From: Variovorax sp. MHTC-1
GTDB taxonomy: Bacteria; Pseudomonadota; Gammaproteobacteria; Burkholderiales; Burkholderiaceae_C
Assembly: GCF_003984645.1 (NCBI RefSeq)
Contig: NZ_RWKI01000006.1
Span: forward strand, 1 to 64,000
Reading direction: 5' to 3'
Length of the DNA: 64,000 nt
A program made the translations under genes and the position numbers. Below, piece after piece: positions 53,395-62,030 of the stretch; position 1 is the first letter of the stretch, and each line of letters starts with the position of its first letter. The notes under the pieces are model-generated. The model saw only the letters and a program-made list of their open reading frames with translations. It was not told where the DNA came from and ran no database searches.

Positions 53395-54033
53395 ATGAGC
53401 TATAGCGTCAAGGAGATCTTCTACACCCTGCAGGGCGAAGGCGCCCAGGCCGGCATGCCCGCCGTGTTCTGCCGCTTCGCCGGCTGCAATCTGTGGAGCG
53501 GCCGTGAGAGCGACCGCGCCAGCGCCGTCTGCCGCTTCTGCGATACCGATTTCGTCGGCACCAACGGCACGCTGGGCGGCAAATTCGCGAGCGCCGAGCT
53601 GCTCGCCGATACCATCGCTGCGCAATGGCCCGCCGATGATGCCGAGCACCGGATGGTCGTTCTCACCGGCGGCGAACCGCTGCTGCAGGTGGACCCTGCG
53701 CTGATCTCCGCCCTGCACGCGCGCCGCTTCCGGATCGCGGTGGAAAGCAACGGCACCGTGCTTGCGCCCGAGGGCATCGATTGGCTTTGCATCAGTCCGA
53801 AAGCCGGCGCACCATGGGTCCAGCGCACTGGACAGGAACTCAAGGTGGTGTGGCCGCAGCCCGGCCTCGACCTGGACGCGCTGCAGGCCGGCAGCTTCTT
53901 CGCGCACCGCTTCCTGCAGCCTATGGACGGCCCGACACAAGCCGACAACACGTCCCTGTGCATCGATACCTGCATGCGCCGTCCCGGCTGGCGGCTGAGC
54001 CTGCAGACCCACAAACTGACGGGGATTCGATGA
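53395..54033 (+). CDS. queE: 7-carboxy-7-deazaguanine synthase
   Basis: Radical SAM enzyme of queuosine/7-deazaguanine synthesis. 212 residues. The cluster motif is C-x14-C-x2-C (first Cys in RFAGCNLWSG, then VCRFCDTDF), the expanded loop known from Burkholderia multivorans QueE rather than the usual C-x3-C-x2-C. Other marks: FYTLQGEGAQAGMPAVFCR at the N-terminus and LTGGEPLLQ (SAM contact). It starts 6 bases after panC and overlaps queD by 4 bases. Confidence 0.95.
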   Translation: MSYSVKEIFYTLQGEGAQAGMPAVFCRFAGCNLWSGRESDRASAVCRFCDTDFVGTNGTLGGKFASAELLADTIAAQWPADDAEHRMVVLTGGEPLLQVDPALISALHARRFRIAVESNGTVLAPEGIDWLCISPKAGAPWVQRTGQELKVVWPQPGLDLDALQAGSFFAHRFLQPMDGPTQADNTSLCIDTCMRRPGWRLSLQTHKLTGIR

Positions 54034-54431
54034 AATCCCGGCAACGCATTCCGATGTCCGCTCAGCAATTCACGATCAGCCAGCGCTTCTTCTTCGACGC
54101 CGCCCACACCCTGCGGCGCGAGATCGACGCCGAAGGCAGCCGCCGCATCCACGGCCACACTTACCATGCGGAGGTCGCCGTCCGCGGCTCGCTCGATGCA
54201 GCCACCGGCATGGTCATCGACCTCGGCCTCTTGCGCGAGCACCTGCAAGCGGTGCGCGAACGCCTCGACCATCACCTGCTCGACGACGTCCCTGGCCTGG
54301 GCATTCCCACGCTGGAAAATCTTTGCCTATTCATTGCCCATGCGCTGGCCGATATGCGGCCGCCACCCACGCAGGTGCGCATCTGGCGCGACGCGCTGGG
54401 CGACGCTTGCACGCTGGAGCTCGGCGCCTGA
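54030..54431 (+). CDS. queD: QueD-like 6-carboxytetrahydropterin synthase family protein, active site altered
   Basis: 133 residues (125 if the ATG at 54054 is used). PTPS/QueD fold: zinc-binding histidines H26 (FDAAHTL), H41 and H43 (IHGHTYH) are all kept, as is LDHHLLDD. But the residue where QueD has its catalytic Cys is Ser37 (EGSRRIHGH in place of KCGRLHGH), and the usual catalytic Glu near the C-terminus reads Arg (IWRDALGD). The gene overlaps queE (ATGA), so a role in queuosine synthesis is expected; either the chemistry differs or this is a specialised QueD subgroup. Convergent with nadA, 3 bases between. Confidence 0.82.
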   Translation: MKSRQRIPMSAQQFTISQRFFFDAAHTLRREIDAEGSRRIHGHTYHAEVAVRGSLDAATGMVIDLGLLREHLQAVRERLDHHLLDDVPGLGIPTLENLCLFIAHALADMRPPPTQVRIWRDALGDACTLELGA

Positions 54432-54434
54432 GGC

Positions 54435-55559
54435 TCAGGCAGCGCCGATGCCGGCAATCAGGCTGCCGGCCGGCTGGCCGTTCTTGAGCCCGGCCGTGAA
54501 AGCCAGCATGCGGTCGATCGGCACGCGCGCGCGCCGGCCCAAAGCGGGGTCGACGTGGATCTCGCCGGTGCCCGTTTCGAGTACGCGCGCCAGATCGGCC
54601 AGGCCGTTCATCGCCATCCACGGGCAGTGCGCGCAGCTCTTGCAGGTGGCGCCGTTGCCGGCCGTGGGCGCCTCGATGAAGACCTTGCCGGGATTGAGCG
54701 TGCGCAGCTTGTGCAGCATGCCGCTGTCGGTGGCGACGATGAACTCGGCGGCGTCCATGCGCTGCGCCGCGCCCAGGATGCCGGAGGTCGAACCCACCGC
54801 ATCGGCCAGCGCGATCACGTCGGCCGGCGCTTCCGGGTGGACCAGCACCTTGGCCCCCGGGTGGGCCTCCTTCAGCAACTCCAATTCGAGCGCCTTGAAT
54901 TCGTCGTGCACGATGCAGGCGCCGTCCCAGCTCACCATGTCGGCGCCGGTTTCGCGCCGGATGTAGTCGCCCAGGTGCCGGTCGGGCGCCCAGAGGATCT
55001 TGCGCCCCTCGGCCGCCAGCGCACGCACCACGTCGAGTGCGCAGCTGGAGGTGACCAGCCAGTCGGCACGCGCCTTCACCGCCGCGCTGGTGTTGGCATA
55101 GACCACCACAGTGCGGTCCGGATGACGGTCGCAGAAGGCGCTGAAGGCATCGGCCGGGCAGCCGAGATCGAGCGAGCAAGTGGCGTCGAGGTCGGGCATC
55201 AGCACGCGCTTCTCGGGCGACAGGATCTTCGCGGTCTCGCCCATGAAGCGCACGCCCGAAACCACCAGCGTCCGCGCCGCATGGTCGCGGCCGAAACGCG
55301 CCATCTCGAGCGAATCGCTCACCAGGCCGCCCGTTTCCTCGGCCAGGTCCTGCAGGTCGGGATGCACGTAGTAGTGCGAGACCATCACCGCATCGCGCTC
55401 GCGCAGCAGGCGGCGGATGCGCTCTTTCAACGCTTCGCGTTCGGCCGGCGCCGGCTCGGGCGGGACGCGGGCCCAGGCGTGGCGCGTGTCGCAGGTGGCG
55501 CCGGCTTCGGCCGGCTGCTCGTAGTCGACATCGATAACGGTGGAAGATGCAGTAGCCAT
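54435..55559 (-). CDS. nadA: Quinolinate synthase
   Basis: Second step of NAD synthesis: condenses iminoaspartate with dihydroxyacetone phosphate, using a 4Fe-4S cluster. 374 residues. The cluster/active region [15 protein letters not shown] is near 318-332, and conserved segments [32 protein letters not shown], and TSSCALDVV are present. ATG at 55559. Downstream of nadC on the same strand with the interspersed repeat between; nadB lies on the other strand. Confidence 0.97.
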   Translation of the reverse strand: MATASSTVIDVDYEQPAEAGATCDTRHAWARVPPEPAPAEREALKERIRRLLRERDAVMVSHYYVHPDLQDLAEETGGLVSDSLEMARFGRDHAARTLVVSGVRFMGETAKILSPEKRVLMPDLDATCSLDLGCPADAFSAFCDRHPDRTVVVYANTSAAVKARADWLVTSSCALDVVRALAAEGRKILWAPDRHLGDYIRRETGADMVSWDGACIVHDEFKALELELLKEAHPGAKVLVHPEAPADVIALADAVGSTSGILGAAQRMDAAEFIVATDSGMLHKLRTLNPGKVFIEAPTAGNGATCKSCAHCPWMAMNGLADLARVLETGTGEIHVDPALGRRARVPIDRMLAFTAGLKNGQPAGSLIAGIGAA

Positions 55560-55601
55560 GGCTGATCAATTACCAGTTGCGCAAAATGTCCTCTCCTTCC
55601 A

Positions 55602-55692
55602 GGAACACCGCGGAACCGCTTTGCCGGGCCGCTGGCGTTGCCCCGGTGAGGGGATTGGCGACCACACGAAGTGGGCAAGCCTGGGGGTGAGC
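55602..55692 (+). repeat. Interspersed repeat, copy between nadA and nadC
   Basis: A 91-bp near-copy of 49951-50044 in the same orientation with a few small indels and substitutions (for example CGCTTTGCCGGG for CGGCTTTGCCGGG). It lies between nadC and nadA, which are transcribed from the other strand, so it would be read in antisense on that transcript. Two hairpins as in the other copy. No ORF. Confidence 0.8.
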
Positions 55693-55696
55693 CCAT

Positions 55697-56563
55697 CTAG
55701 AAGCGCATCGAAAAATCGACTGCCTTGATGTCCTTGGTCAGCGCGCCCACCGAGATGCGATCGACGCCGGTCTCGGCCAGGGCACGCACGCTTTCGAGTG
55801 TGACCCCGCCGGAGATCTCCAGGACGGCGCGGGTCTTTCCGCCCTCCTCGTTGCGGCGCACGGCTTCGCGCAGGGTGGGCAGGTCCATGTTGTCCAGCAG
55901 CACCATGCGCGCGCCCTGGGCCAGCGCCTCGTCGAGTTGCTTCAGCGTCTCGACCTCGATCTCGACGAACTTCGCCTGGCCCGCCACGCGCGCGGCGGCC
56001 TGCAGCGCAGCGCTGACGCCGCCCGCTGCGGCGATGTGGTTCTCCTTGATCAGGATGGCGTCGTAGAGGCCGATGCGGTGATTGGTTCCGCCGCCGATGC
56101 GCACTGCGTACTTCTGCGCGAGTCGCAGGCCCGGCAGGGTCTTGCGGGTGTCGACGATGGCGGCGCGCGTGCCGCGGACCGCGTCGACGTAGGCGGCGGT
56201 GCGCGTCGCGACGGCGCTCAGGAGCTGGAGGAAATTGAGCGCGGTGCGTTCGGCGGTGAGCAGCGCGCGCGCATCGCCGGAAATTTCGAGCACGGTCTGG
56301 TCGGCGGCGCACTGCGCGCCTTCTGCGCCGTGCCACGCGATGCGGGCCTGCGGGTCGAGCTGCCGCACGACCGCCTCCACCCACGGGGCGCCGCACAGCA
56401 CGGCAGCTTCACGCAGCAGCACCCGCGCCGTCGCGCGACCGCCGGCGGGCACCAGGCCGGCCGTGAGATCGCCGTCGCCGGCATCTTCGCGCAGCGCCCG
56501 CGCGGCATCGGCCTGCGCGAGTTCGGTCACGCGGGTCGGAGAAAAATCGAAGACATCGTCCAT
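55697..56563 (-). CDS. nadC: Nicotinate-nucleotide diphosphorylase (quinolinate phosphoribosyltransferase)
   Basis: Third step of NAD synthesis: quinolinate plus PRPP to nicotinate mononucleotide. 288 residues. Marks: EDAGDGDLTAGLVPAGGRAT, FLQLLSAVATRTAAYVDAV, DTRKTLPGLRLAQKYAVRIG (substrate arginines and lysine) and NHRIGLYDAILIKENH. ATG 3 bases after gpsA's stop codon on the same strand, so it is last but one in the rhodanese-grxC-secB-gpsA-nadC run. Confidence 0.97.
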   Translation of the reverse strand: MDDVFDFSPTRVTELAQADAARALREDAGDGDLTAGLVPAGGRATARVLLREAAVLCGAPWVEAVVRQLDPQARIAWHGAEGAQCAADQTVLEISGDARALLTAERTALNFLQLLSAVATRTAAYVDAVRGTRAAIVDTRKTLPGLRLAQKYAVRIGGGTNHRIGLYDAILIKENHIAAAGGVSAALQAAARVAGQAKFVEIEVETLKQLDEALAQGARMVLLDNMDLPTLREAVRRNEEGGKTRAVLEISGGVTLESVRALAETGVDRISVGALTKDIKAVDFSMRF

Positions 56564-56566
56564 TGT

Positions 56567-57568
56567 TCAGATCGATTCGACGCCGGGCTCGCGCCCCATC
56601 AGTTCCGCGACCGCTTCCGCCGGCCGCACGCGGCCATCGAGCAGTGCCACCACGCTGTCGGCGATCGGCATCTCGACCCCCAGATGGCGCGCGCGCTGCA
56701 CCACGGTGCGCGCGCAATAGACACCCTCGGCCACGTGGCCCAGCGAGTCCACCGCCTGCGCCAGCGTCCTGCCCTGGGCCAGCAGCAGGCCGACCTTGCG
56801 GTTGCGCGAGAGATCGCCGGTGGCCGTGAGGACCAGGTCGCCGAGGCCGGAGAGCCCCATGAAGGTATCTGCGCGCGCGCCGAGCGCGACGCCGAAGCGC
56901 GTCATTTCGGCCAGGCCGCGCGTGATCAGTGCGGCGCGCGCGTTGAGGCCGAGCGCCAGGCCATCGGCCAGGCCGGTCGCGATCGCCAGCACGTTCTTGA
57001 CGGCGCCGCCGACCTCGACACCCACGATGTCGTCGTTGGCATAGACGCGCACGGTCGGACCATGGAATGCCGCGACCAGCGCATCGCGCAGCTGCGGGTG
57101 GAAACTGGCGGCGACGAGCGCCGTGGGACGACCCTGTGCAACTTCCTGCGCAAAGCTGGGGCCGCTCAGCACGCCGGCCATCAGACGGGGCGCGACGGCG
57201 GCCTGGATCTCGTGACCCAGCAGGCCCACGGCGCCGGGGTCGGCGCGCGCCGGCTCGACGCCCTTGCAAAGCCAGGCCACCGGACAGGCGGCGTCGCGCA
57301 AGAGGACGAGCTGTTCGCGCAAGGCCGCCATCGGCGTAGCGACGATGGCGAGGTCGGCGCCCGCCAACGCGGCGAGCTCATCGCCGGAGCGGATGGCAAG
57401 CGATGGAGGGAGTGCGATGCCGGGCAGATAGCGCCGGTTCTCGCGCGCCGCCGACATGGCCTCGGCCTGGGCCGCATCGCGCGCCCACAGGGTGACCGGA
57501 TGGCGGCCGGCCGCATTGACCGCCAGCGCCGTGCCCCAGGCACCGGCGCCGAGCACGCAGATCTTCAT
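56567..57568 (-). CDS. gpsA: Glycerol-3-phosphate dehydrogenase (NAD(P)+)
   Basis: Makes sn-glycerol 3-phosphate for phospholipids. 333 residues. Rossmann motif [13 protein letters not shown] at the N-terminus; catalytic Lys and substrate loop in [17 protein letters not shown], then [18 protein letters not shown] and [24 protein letters not shown] segments. Gene order secB-gpsA is conserved in proteobacteria. 22 bases after secB. Confidence 0.97.
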   Translation of the reverse strand: MKICVLGAGAWGTALAVNAAGRHPVTLWARDAAQAEAMSAARENRRYLPGIALPPSLAIRSGDELAALAGADLAIVATPMAALREQLVLLRDAACPVAWLCKGVEPARADPGAVGLLGHEIQAAVAPRLMAGVLSGPSFAQEVAQGRPTALVAASFHPQLRDALVAAFHGPTVRVYANDDIVGVEVGGAVKNVLAIATGLADGLALGLNARAALITRGLAEMTRFGVALGARADTFMGLSGLGDLVLTATGDLSRNRKVGLLLAQGRTLAQAVDSLGHVAEGVYCARTVVQRARHLGVEMPIADSVVALLDGRVRPAEAVAELMGREPGVESI

Positions 57569-57590
57569 CGGCGGCGCAGTTGCGTTGCGC

Positions 57591-58055
57591 TTACTGCGTG
57601 ACGATCGGCGAGGGCTGCCCCGCCGCCTGGGCCTGCTGCTGTTCGAACATGGCCTGGAAATTGATCTCGGCCAGGTGCACCGGCGGGAAGCCGCCGCGCT
57701 GGATCACGTCGGCCACGTTGCCGCGCAGGTAGGGATAGACGATCTGCGGGCAGGCGATGCCGAGGATCGGGCCCATCTGCTCTTCGGGCAGGTTGCGGAT
57801 CTCGAAGATGCCGGCCTGCTTGGCCTCGACCAGGAACACGGTCTTGTCCTGGATCTTGGTCTGCACCGTGGCCGAGACGGTGATCTCGAAGATGCCGTCG
57901 GTCACGGGCTGGGCATCGACGCCGAGCTGGATGTCGACGGTCGGCTGCTCCTGCTCCAGCAGGATGGCCGGCGAATTGGGCTGCTCGAGCGACAGGTCTT
58001 TCAGATAGACGCGCTGGATCTGGAAGACGGGATCTTGGGCTTGCTGGTCGGCCAT
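57591..58055 (-). CDS. secB: Protein-export chaperone SecB
   Basis: 154 residues. Tetrameric export chaperone that delivers preproteins to SecA. Family marks: [20 protein letters not shown] and [20 protein letters not shown], then [18 protein letters not shown]; a Gln/Ala-rich tail follows. ATG 58055 after about 100 bases of spacer from grxC. Confidence 0.98.
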   Translation of the reverse strand: MADQQAQDPVFQIQRVYLKDLSLEQPNSPAILLEQEQPTVDIQLGVDAQPVTDGIFEITVSATVQTKIQDKTVFLVEAKQAGIFEIRNLPEEQMGPILGIACPQIVYPYLRGNVADVIQRGGFPPVHLAEINFQAMFEQQQAQAAGQPSPIVTQ

Positions 58056-58159
58056 GGCTGAACTTTCGAGGGTCAAAACGACGCCCGCCGGGAGAAGGTC
58101 CCGAGAACGGGCTGGAGGATGGGTCTTTGAGGACGAAGGGGCGATTATCGCCCGTGGTC

Positions 58160-58420
58160 TCAGGCGCCTTGCAGCAGCGGGATGAGGCCGCCGCGGCCGT
58201 CGAGCGCGATCAGGTCGTCGCAGCCGCCGACGTGGGTGTTGCCGATGAAGATCTGCGGCACGGTGCGCCGCTGGGTCGCGTTCATCATCGTGATGCGCGC
58301 CTGCGGGTCGCTGTCGATGCGGATCTCCTCGATCTGATCGACGCCCTTGGACTTGAGGATTTGCTTGGCTCGAATGCAATAGGGGCAAACGGCGGTGGTG
58401 TACATCTTGACGGCTTGCAT
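58160..58420 (-). CDS. grxC: Glutaredoxin 3
   Basis: 86-residue single-domain thiol-disulfide oxidoreductase with active site CPYC ([17 protein letters not shown]), cis-Pro TVPQIF and [13 protein letters not shown] near the C-terminus. Reduced by glutathione. Placed between the rhodanese gene and secB, as in many betaproteobacteria. Confidence 0.97.
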   Translation of the reverse strand: MQAVKMYTTAVCPYCIRAKQILKSKGVDQIEEIRIDSDPQARITMMNATQRRTVPQIFIGNTHVGGCDDLIALDGRGGLIPLLQGA

Positions 58421-58440
58421 CGTGCGTATGTCCGGGAAGT

Positions 58441-58848
58441 TCAGGCTTTCTCAATCGGCAGGTTAGCCTCTTTCCAGGATTTGAGTCCGCCGGCTACCGC
58501 TTGGGCTTGCTCGTAGCCGAGTTTCTTGGCCGTGGCTACCGCGCGCTGTGCCCGGGCCCCGGTAGCGCAGATCAGAAGCAGCGGAACCGACTTGTTCTTG
58601 ACCGCGGCACCGAGTTTTTCGTCGAGCTGGTTGAGCGGCACGTTCTTCGCGCCGGTCACGTGGCCCGCGGCATACTCCTCGGGTTCCCGCACGTCGACCA
58701 CCACCGCCCGCTCGCGGTTGATGAGCTGCACCGCCCCCTGGGCGGTGAGCGATCCGGCGGTGGCCCCGCGCAGCAGCGGCCAGGCCAGCATGCCACCCGA
58801 GCTGAGCGCGATCAGGATCAGCATCCAGTTGTCGACGATGAATTTCAC
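58441..58848 (-). CDS. Membrane-anchored rhodanese-like protein (135 aa)
   Basis: An N-terminal transmembrane segment ([19 protein letters not shown], about residues 8-27) and one rhodanese domain (about 40-130) with [20 protein letters not shown] and the active-site loop [13 protein letters not shown], in which Cys (about residue 94) is the persulfide carrier. YgaP/YibN-type sulfur-transfer protein of the inner membrane. Start is the GTG at 58848 with AAGGAAC 5 bases upstream. Heads the minus-strand rhodanese-grxC-secB-gpsA-nadC run and diverges from gpmA. Confidence 0.93.
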   Translation of the reverse strand: MKFIVDNWMLILIALSSGGMLAWPLLRGATAGSLTAQGAVQLINRERAVVVDVREPEEYAAGHVTGAKNVPLNQLDEKLGAAVKNKSVPLLLICATGARAQRAVATAKKLGYEQAQAVAGGLKSWKEANLPIEKA

Positions 58849-58920
58849 GGTGTTCCTTGAGTAGCAAACCCCGGATTTTAGAATGTCGACTTTTCGCTCG
58901 CGTTCCAAAGGCCTTCCCCC

Positions 58921-59664
58921 ATGCACAAACTGGTACTGATCCGCCACGGCGAATCGACCTGGAATCTCGAAAACCGCTTCACCGGCTGGACCGACGTCGA
59001 CCTGACGGCCACCGGCATCGACCAGGCCAAGCAGGCCGGGCGGCTCCTGAAGGCCGAGGGCTATGACTTCGACGTCGCCTACACCAGCGTGCTCAAGCGC
59101 GCCACCCGCACGCTCTGGCATACGCTCGACGAACTCGACCGCACCTGGCTGCCGGTGGTGCACTCGTGGCGCCTGAACGAGCGCCACTATGGCGCGCTGC
59201 AGGGCCTCAACAAGGCCGAAACCGCCAAGAAGTACGGCGACGAGCAGGTGCTGGTCTGGCGCCGCAGTTACAACACGCCGCCCCCGCCGCTGGAGCCGAA
59301 CGATCCGCGCTGCGAACGCAGCGATGTGCGCTACGCCAAGCTGGCACCGGAGCAAGTGCCGCTGACCGAGTGCCTGAAGGACACGGTGGCGCGCGTACTG
59401 CCTTTCTGGAACGAATCGATGGCGCCGGCGATTCGCGCCGGGCGCCGTCTGGTGGTGGCGGCGCACGGAAATTCGATCCGCGCGCTGGTGAAGTACCTCG
59501 ACGGCATCTCCGACGACGATATCGTGGGCCTCAATATCCCGAACGGCATTCCGCTGGTCTATGAGCTGGATGACGAGCTCAAGCCGCTGCGTCACTATTA
59601 CCTCGGCGATGCCGCGGCGGCCGAAAAAGCCGTGGCTGCCGTGGCTGCGCAGGGCAAGGCGTGA
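58921..59664 (+). CDS. gpmA: 2,3-bisphosphoglycerate-dependent phosphoglycerate mutase
   Basis: Interconverts 3- and 2-phosphoglycerate in glycolysis. 247 residues. RHGE motif [18 protein letters not shown] at residues 6-23 (His9-type phosphohistidine), [34 protein letters not shown] and [14 protein letters not shown]. Same strand as ctpA and moeB, a conserved cluster in betaproteobacteria. Confidence 0.98.
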   Translation: MHKLVLIRHGESTWNLENRFTGWTDVDLTATGIDQAKQAGRLLKAEGYDFDVAYTSVLKRATRTLWHTLDELDRTWLPVVHSWRLNERHYGALQGLNKAETAKKYGDEQVLVWRRSYNTPPPPLEPNDPRCERSDVRYAKLAPEQVPLTECLKDTVARVLPFWNESMAPAIRAGRRLVVAAHGNSIRALVKYLDGISDDDIVGLNIPNGIPLVYELDDELKPLRHYYLGDAAAAEKAVAAVAAQGKA

Positions 59665-59764
59665 GGAAAACCGCTGCAGCTTCGACGGGTACGCGGAACC
59701 CCGGCAGACAACTTGCTTCCAAGCTGTGTATATTGGATTCGACAGGCGACAAGGACGTTTACAC

Positions 59765-61207
59765 ATGGGCCAGAAATTGAAAATCACCGGCTGGGTTGCA
59801 GCCGGCGCCGTGGCCGGCGTGCTGACCACCGTCTCGTTGCAAACTGTTGCACGAGGTTCACTGGCCCCTCTCCCTCTGGAAGAACTGCAGCAGCTCGCTG
59901 CGGTGTTCGGCATGGTGAAGAGCGACTACGTCGAGCCGGTGGACGAGAAAAAGCTCATCTCGGATGCGATTTCGGGCATGGTCGCCGGCCTCGATCCGCA
60001 TTCCCAGTATTTCGACAAGAAGTCCTTCAAGGAATTTCGCGAAGGCACCACCGGCCGCTTCGTCGGCGTGGGCATCGAGATCTCGCAGGAAGACAACCTG
60101 ATCAAGGTCGTGTCGCCGATCGAGGGCTCGCCCGCCTTCCGCGCCGGCCTCAAGCCGAACGACCTGATCACGAAGATCGACGACACCGCAGTGCGCGGGC
60201 TCACGCTCAACGAGGCAGTCAAGCGCATGCGCGGCGAAGCCAACACCAAGGTGCTGCTTACGATCTTCCGCAAGGACGAGAACCGCACCTTCCCGGTGAC
60301 CATCACGCGCGAAGAGATCCGCACGCAGTCGGTCCGCGGCAAGGTGATGGAGCCGGGCTACGGCTGGATCCGCCTGTCGCAATTCCAGGAACGCACGGTC
60401 GACGATTTCGTCAAGAAGGTCGACGAGATCTACAAGCAGGAACCCAATCTCAAGGGCCTGGTGCTCGACCTGCGCAACGATCCGGGCGGCCTGCTCGACG
60501 CGGCGGTGGCGATCTCGGCCGCCTTCCTGCCCGAGAACGTCACCGTCGTGTCCACCGACGGCCAGCTGGCCGAGAGCAAGTCGGTCTACAAGGCCGCGCC
60601 CGAGTTCTACCAGCGGCGCGCGGGCAGCGATCCGCTGCGCAACCTCCCTGCGGCGCTCAAGACGGTGCCGCTGGTGGTGCTCGTGAACGAAGGCTCGGCT
60701 TCCGCCAGCGAGATCGTGGCCGGCGCCCTGCAGGACCACAAGCGCGCCATCGTGATGGGCAGCCAGACCTTCGGCAAGGGTTCGGTGCAGACGGTGCGCC
60801 CGCTCGGCCCCGACACCGGCCTCAAGATCACGACGGCGCGCTACTACACGCCGAGCGGCACTTCGATCCAGGCCAAGGGCATCGTGCCGAACGTTCTGAT
60901 CGACGAAAGCGCCGAAGGCAGCCCCTTCGCCGCGCTGCGCATGCGCGAGGCCGACCTCGAAAAGCACCTGGCGAGCGGCCAGGGTCCGGAGAACAAGGAC
61001 CCCGAGCGTGAAAAGGCCCGCGACGAAGCCCGCAAGCGGCTCGAGGAAGAAGCCAAGAAGCCCCCGCAGGATCGCAAGGTGCCCGAGTTCGGCACCGACA
61101 AGGACTTCCCGCTCATGCAGGCCTTCAACCGGCTCAAGGGCCAGCCCGTGCTGGTGAGCAAGACGCAGGTGATCGTCGAGAACAAGGAAGAAAAGAAGGA
61201 AAACTGA
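59765..61207 (+). CDS. ctpA: Carboxy-terminal processing protease (S41 family)
   Basis: 480 residues. N-terminal membrane anchor/signal (WVAAGAVAGVLTTVSLQTVA), a PDZ domain (about 95-175; GVGIEISQEDNLIKVVSPIE), and the S41 serine protease core with catalytic Ser in VNEGSASASEIVAGAL and Lys in GSQTFGKGSVQT. C-terminal region is Lys/Glu-rich (about 420-480). Periplasmic; trims C-termini of exported proteins. The ATG at 59765 gives the signal peptide; an in-frame upstream start falls inside gpmA. Follows gpmA by 100 bases, with a TATATT box near 59727 that may be part of its own promoter. Confidence 0.95.
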   Translation: MGQKLKITGWVAAGAVAGVLTTVSLQTVARGSLAPLPLEELQQLAAVFGMVKSDYVEPVDEKKLISDAISGMVAGLDPHSQYFDKKSFKEFREGTTGRFVGVGIEISQEDNLIKVVSPIEGSPAFRAGLKPNDLITKIDDTAVRGLTLNEAVKRMRGEANTKVLLTIFRKDENRTFPVTITREEIRTQSVRGKVMEPGYGWIRLSQFQERTVDDFVKKVDEIYKQEPNLKGLVLDLRNDPGGLLDAAVAISAAFLPENVTVVSTDGQLAESKSVYKAAPEFYQRRAGSDPLRNLPAALKTVPLVVLVNEGSASASEIVAGALQDHKRAIVMGSQTFGKGSVQTVRPLGPDTGLKITTARYYTPSGTSIQAKGIVPNVLIDESAEGSPFAALRMREADLEKHLASGQGPENKDPEREKARDEARKRLEEEAKKPPQDRKVPEFGTDKDFPLMQAFNRLKGQPVLVSKTQVIVENKEEKKEN

Positions 61208-61262
61208 TCCCGGGCGGCTCCCCGCGGGAGCCCTCGACCCGGCGATCGAGACCGCGCAGCGC

Positions 61263-62024
61263 ATGGAAGACCAAGATCTGCTGCGCTATTCGCGCCACAT
61301 CCTGCTCGAGGAGTTCGGCATCGACGGCCAGGCCCGCGTCAGCGCGGGCCGTGCGCTGGTGATCGGTGCCGGCGGGCTCGGGTCGCCGGTGCTGCTCTAT
61401 CTTGCGGCGGCCGGCGTAGGCCGCATCACGCTGGTCGATGACGACGAGGTCGATCTCACCAACCTGCAGCGCCAGATCGCCCACGACACGTCGCGGGTGG
61501 GCATGGCCAAGGTCGAATCGGCGGCCGAGGCGATGCGCCGCATCAATCCGGACATTCGCCTCGAAACGCATCGGCTGCGCGCCGACGATGCGCTGCTCGC
61601 CCGGCTGGTCGCCGAGGCCGACGTGGTGATCGACTGCAGCGACAATTTCGGCACCCGGCATGCGGTGAACCGGGCCTGCGTCGCCCATGCCAGGCCGCTG
61701 GTGGCGGGCGCGGCGATCCGCTTCGATGGCCAGCTGAGCGTGTACGACACGCGCGATCCGGCCTCGCCCTGCTATGCCTGCTTGTTCCCGCCGGATGCCC
61801 ACTTCGAGGAAACGCGCTGCGCCGTGCTCGGCGTGTTCGCGCCGGTGGTCGGCGCCATCGGCACCCTGCAGGCCGGTGAGGCCCTGAAGCTCTTGGCCGG
61901 CATAGCCCCTTCGCTGGCCGGCAACCTGCTGATGTTCGACGGTCGCCGGACGACCTTCGACACCTTGCGCGTCGCCCGCGATCCGGGCTGCAGCGTGTGC
62001 GGACACCGGCCGAACGCAGGCTGA
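61263..62024 (+). CDS. moeB: ThiF/MoeB/HesA-family adenylyltransferase
   Basis: 253 residues of the E1-like ATP-activating family. Nucleotide motif IGAGGLGSPVLLYLAAAGVG at 35-54, catalytic aspartate in IDCSDNFGTR and two zinc CxxC pairs (PCYACL, CSVC). It adenylates the C-terminal Gly-Gly of a ubiquitin-like sulfur carrier, MoaD in molybdopterin synthesis or ThiS in thiamine synthesis. Molybdopterin work would fit the two formate dehydrogenases in this window, but the gene order gpmA-ctpA-moeB is general in the group. No C-terminal rhodanese domain. Symbol given by context; ThiF is the alternative. Confidence 0.85.
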   Translation: MEDQDLLRYSRHILLEEFGIDGQARVSAGRALVIGAGGLGSPVLLYLAAAGVGRITLVDDDEVDLTNLQRQIAHDTSRVGMAKVESAAEAMRRINPDIRLETHRLRADDALLARLVAEADVVIDCSDNFGTRHAVNRACVAHARPLVAGAAIRFDGQLSVYDTRDPASPCYACLFPPDAHFEETRCAVLGVFAPVVGAIGTLQAGEALKLLAGIAPSLAGNLLMFDGRRTTFDTLRVARDPGCSVCGHRPNAG

Positions 62025-62030
62025 AAAAAT

